From the NCBI RefSeq assembly GCF_000150275.1, contig NW_002060951.1, positions 129,329-193,328 on the forward strand: a stretch of DNA of 64,000 bases, written 5' to 3'. A model generated the notes under the pieces. That model was given only the letters and a program-made list of their open reading frames with translations, searched no databases and had not been told where the DNA came from. The DNA is from Trichoplax adhaerens (taxonomy: Eukaryota; Placozoa; Uniplacotomia; Trichoplacea; Trichoplacidae). Shown one piece after another: positions 62,901-64,000 of this stretch (its first letter is position 1; every line of letters starts with the position of its first letter). Position numbers and translations under genes: made by a program.

Positions 62901-63791
62901 CTAGATAGAGAACTGCGTCATATTAAGCAAGAATTAAATCAAATAAAAGATGAACGAGAAGAATTAATAGACGAATATCGAACATTAAAAGCAAATTATC
63001 TTACTAAAGAAGCCAATGGGAGGTTAACTGAAGTAAGTAAAGACTTATATAATATTATTCATTTAAAAAGTAAGACTTTGTTTTAAATGATGCTAATTAG
63101 TCTTTAACTAGTTTAGAAAGCGTTATTTAAAATTGAATCTGATACTTCTATTTAAAATAGCCCGAGAAAGTAAAAATTAAAGAACTACAAGAAAAAGATA
63201 GAACTCTAGAAAAAAGGGTCAATTAAATTTAAAATTGTTAAAGTCTAATTATTGACTATGAAGCAATAAGAAATGCTCAACTAATTTATTAATATTTCCT
63301 ATCACGATATAGGTTCGTCAGTCCTATGAGAAAACTATTGAGAAAATGCAAGATGAATACGAGGAAGATACTAGGATACTAAATCAAAAAATGTATGTAA
63401 GAGTAGCTGTTGAATATTTATATAGTTTTAAGATTAATAACTAAATCGTGGATAAATGTCTACTGCGAAATCATATAGGTATTCAATTATGATGGTTTTA
63501 CATAAAAATTCTGTAACATATTTTTCATGAGATATTATAGAATATCAATACTTATAAGAAGTATCTTTCTATTCAACCTATAAAACACTTACGAATGACA
63601 GGAAAATAAAATCTATATTACACGATATTGTTGATTTCAGTCTGAGCTTAGAAAGGGAATTAAGTCAGATTAAAAGAGATGTCGCACCCAATAATTCTCA
63701 TGAAAAGGATAATCACAAGGACAATACTGTTATCGATTCCTCTGATATTGATGGCGACTCTAAAGATTATCAGCAGACTAAGGTAACTTAA
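59951..63791 (+). CDS. kinesin-motor/coiled-coil protein, CCDC78-like, with degenerate motor motifs
   Basis: Nine exons join in phase: 59951-60751, 60893-61080, 61235-61406, 61683-61898, 62113-62244, 62760-63032, 63161-63217, 63313-63392 and 63602-63782. The frame then meets TAA at 63789-63791, or splices at the GTAACT donor and leaves the window. At least 700 residues. Residues 1-390 are a kinesin motor: VAKIRPS, P-loop GETGSGKS (76-83), CELYNEKIHDLL, then SKLTHLLSDVLGGNCQTLL. Switch I is NIRSSAIL (254-261) instead of NxxSSRSH, and switch II is ELPGAE (284-289) instead of DLAGSE. The rest is coiled coil. The segment KDEEKNKIYQALIDTRIEV resembles the DUF4472 region of human CCDC78 (LQISKELVDIQI), and SYEKTIEKMQDEYEE resembles its later coil. 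Long CCDC78 proteins of other animals carry a kinesin-like N-terminus; Xenopus Ccdc78 acts at deuterosomes. The ATG at 59951 is the first after an in-frame stop. The donor after 63217 (GTCAAT) is weak. Confidence 0.7.
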
Positions 63792-64000
63792 TGCAGCATA
63801 TAAATGCTTTAACATCTACAAGACAAAAAAGTATAGATTGGCAATCATTTCTTTATTTTTATAATCATTTTGGCTCTATGCAATTAAATCTTTATTCTCG
63901 CGTTTACATTTCATAAGTATCGTAAAATAACTAGAACTATTTCGAAGAAAAATCAGAAATAACCTCCTACTATATTACACGATTTATTTCGTATAGCGTA

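Noticed and set aside
1-64000. CRISPR arrays, bacterial operons, riboswitches
   Set aside because: The tandem arrays have no constant repeat with unique spacers, and all genes have spliceosomal introns, so the sequence is eukaryotic nuclear DNA.

Overview
The window looks like nuclear DNA of an early-branching metazoan. It is strongly A+T-rich by eye, genes are broken by many short GT-AG introns, and the recognisable genes are animal ones: holocytochrome c synthase (HCCS), vasculin (GPBP1), CPLANE1 and relatives of TXNDC16 and CCDC78. A placozoan such as Trichoplax is my best guess from base composition, intron size and gene set; I could not test it. Gene models were built by hand from splice signals, reading phase and remembered family motifs. 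No alignment was run.

Layout: 1-461 holds the 3' end of a membrane-protein gene (+). Positions 782-1358 hold a possible small two-exon gene, and 4770-5165 an unrecognised single-exon ORF. A GTAC-rich satellite fills about 6.6-7.24 kb. HCCS (+) spans 8202-9609 and vasculin (-) 10862-13142. About 5 kb of non-coding DNA follows, with a second GTAC-rich field, before the very large CPLANE1 gene (+, 18019-35133, 22 phase-consistent exons, about 3,860 residues). An unrecognised low-complexity protein gene lies at 38576-40786 (+).

From 41.7 to 48 kb is a repeat-rich patch. It contains a tandem duplication, a candidate solo LTR with an adjacent primer-binding site, two eroded minisatellites, and between the minisatellites an intact 534-codon hAT-transposase-derived ORF (44599-46203) that has lost catalytic residues. 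A long multi-exon thioredoxin-fold secretory-pathway gene (TXNDC16-like, -) occupies 48497-58009. Divergent from it, a kinesin-motor/coiled-coil gene resembling the long CCDC78 form (+) starts at 59951 and reaches 63791 or runs off the window.

Functionally the genes are mostly unrelated housekeeping and ciliary genes. CPLANE1 and the CCDC78-like kinesin both point to cilium or centriole biology. HCCS matures mitochondrial cytochromes c, vasculin is a nuclear transcription-associated factor, and the TXNDC16-like protein should act in the endoplasmic reticulum. The most unusual items are the catalytically dead but open hAT ORF, the pseudo-motor kinesin, the GTAC palindromic satellite and the foldback hairpins.
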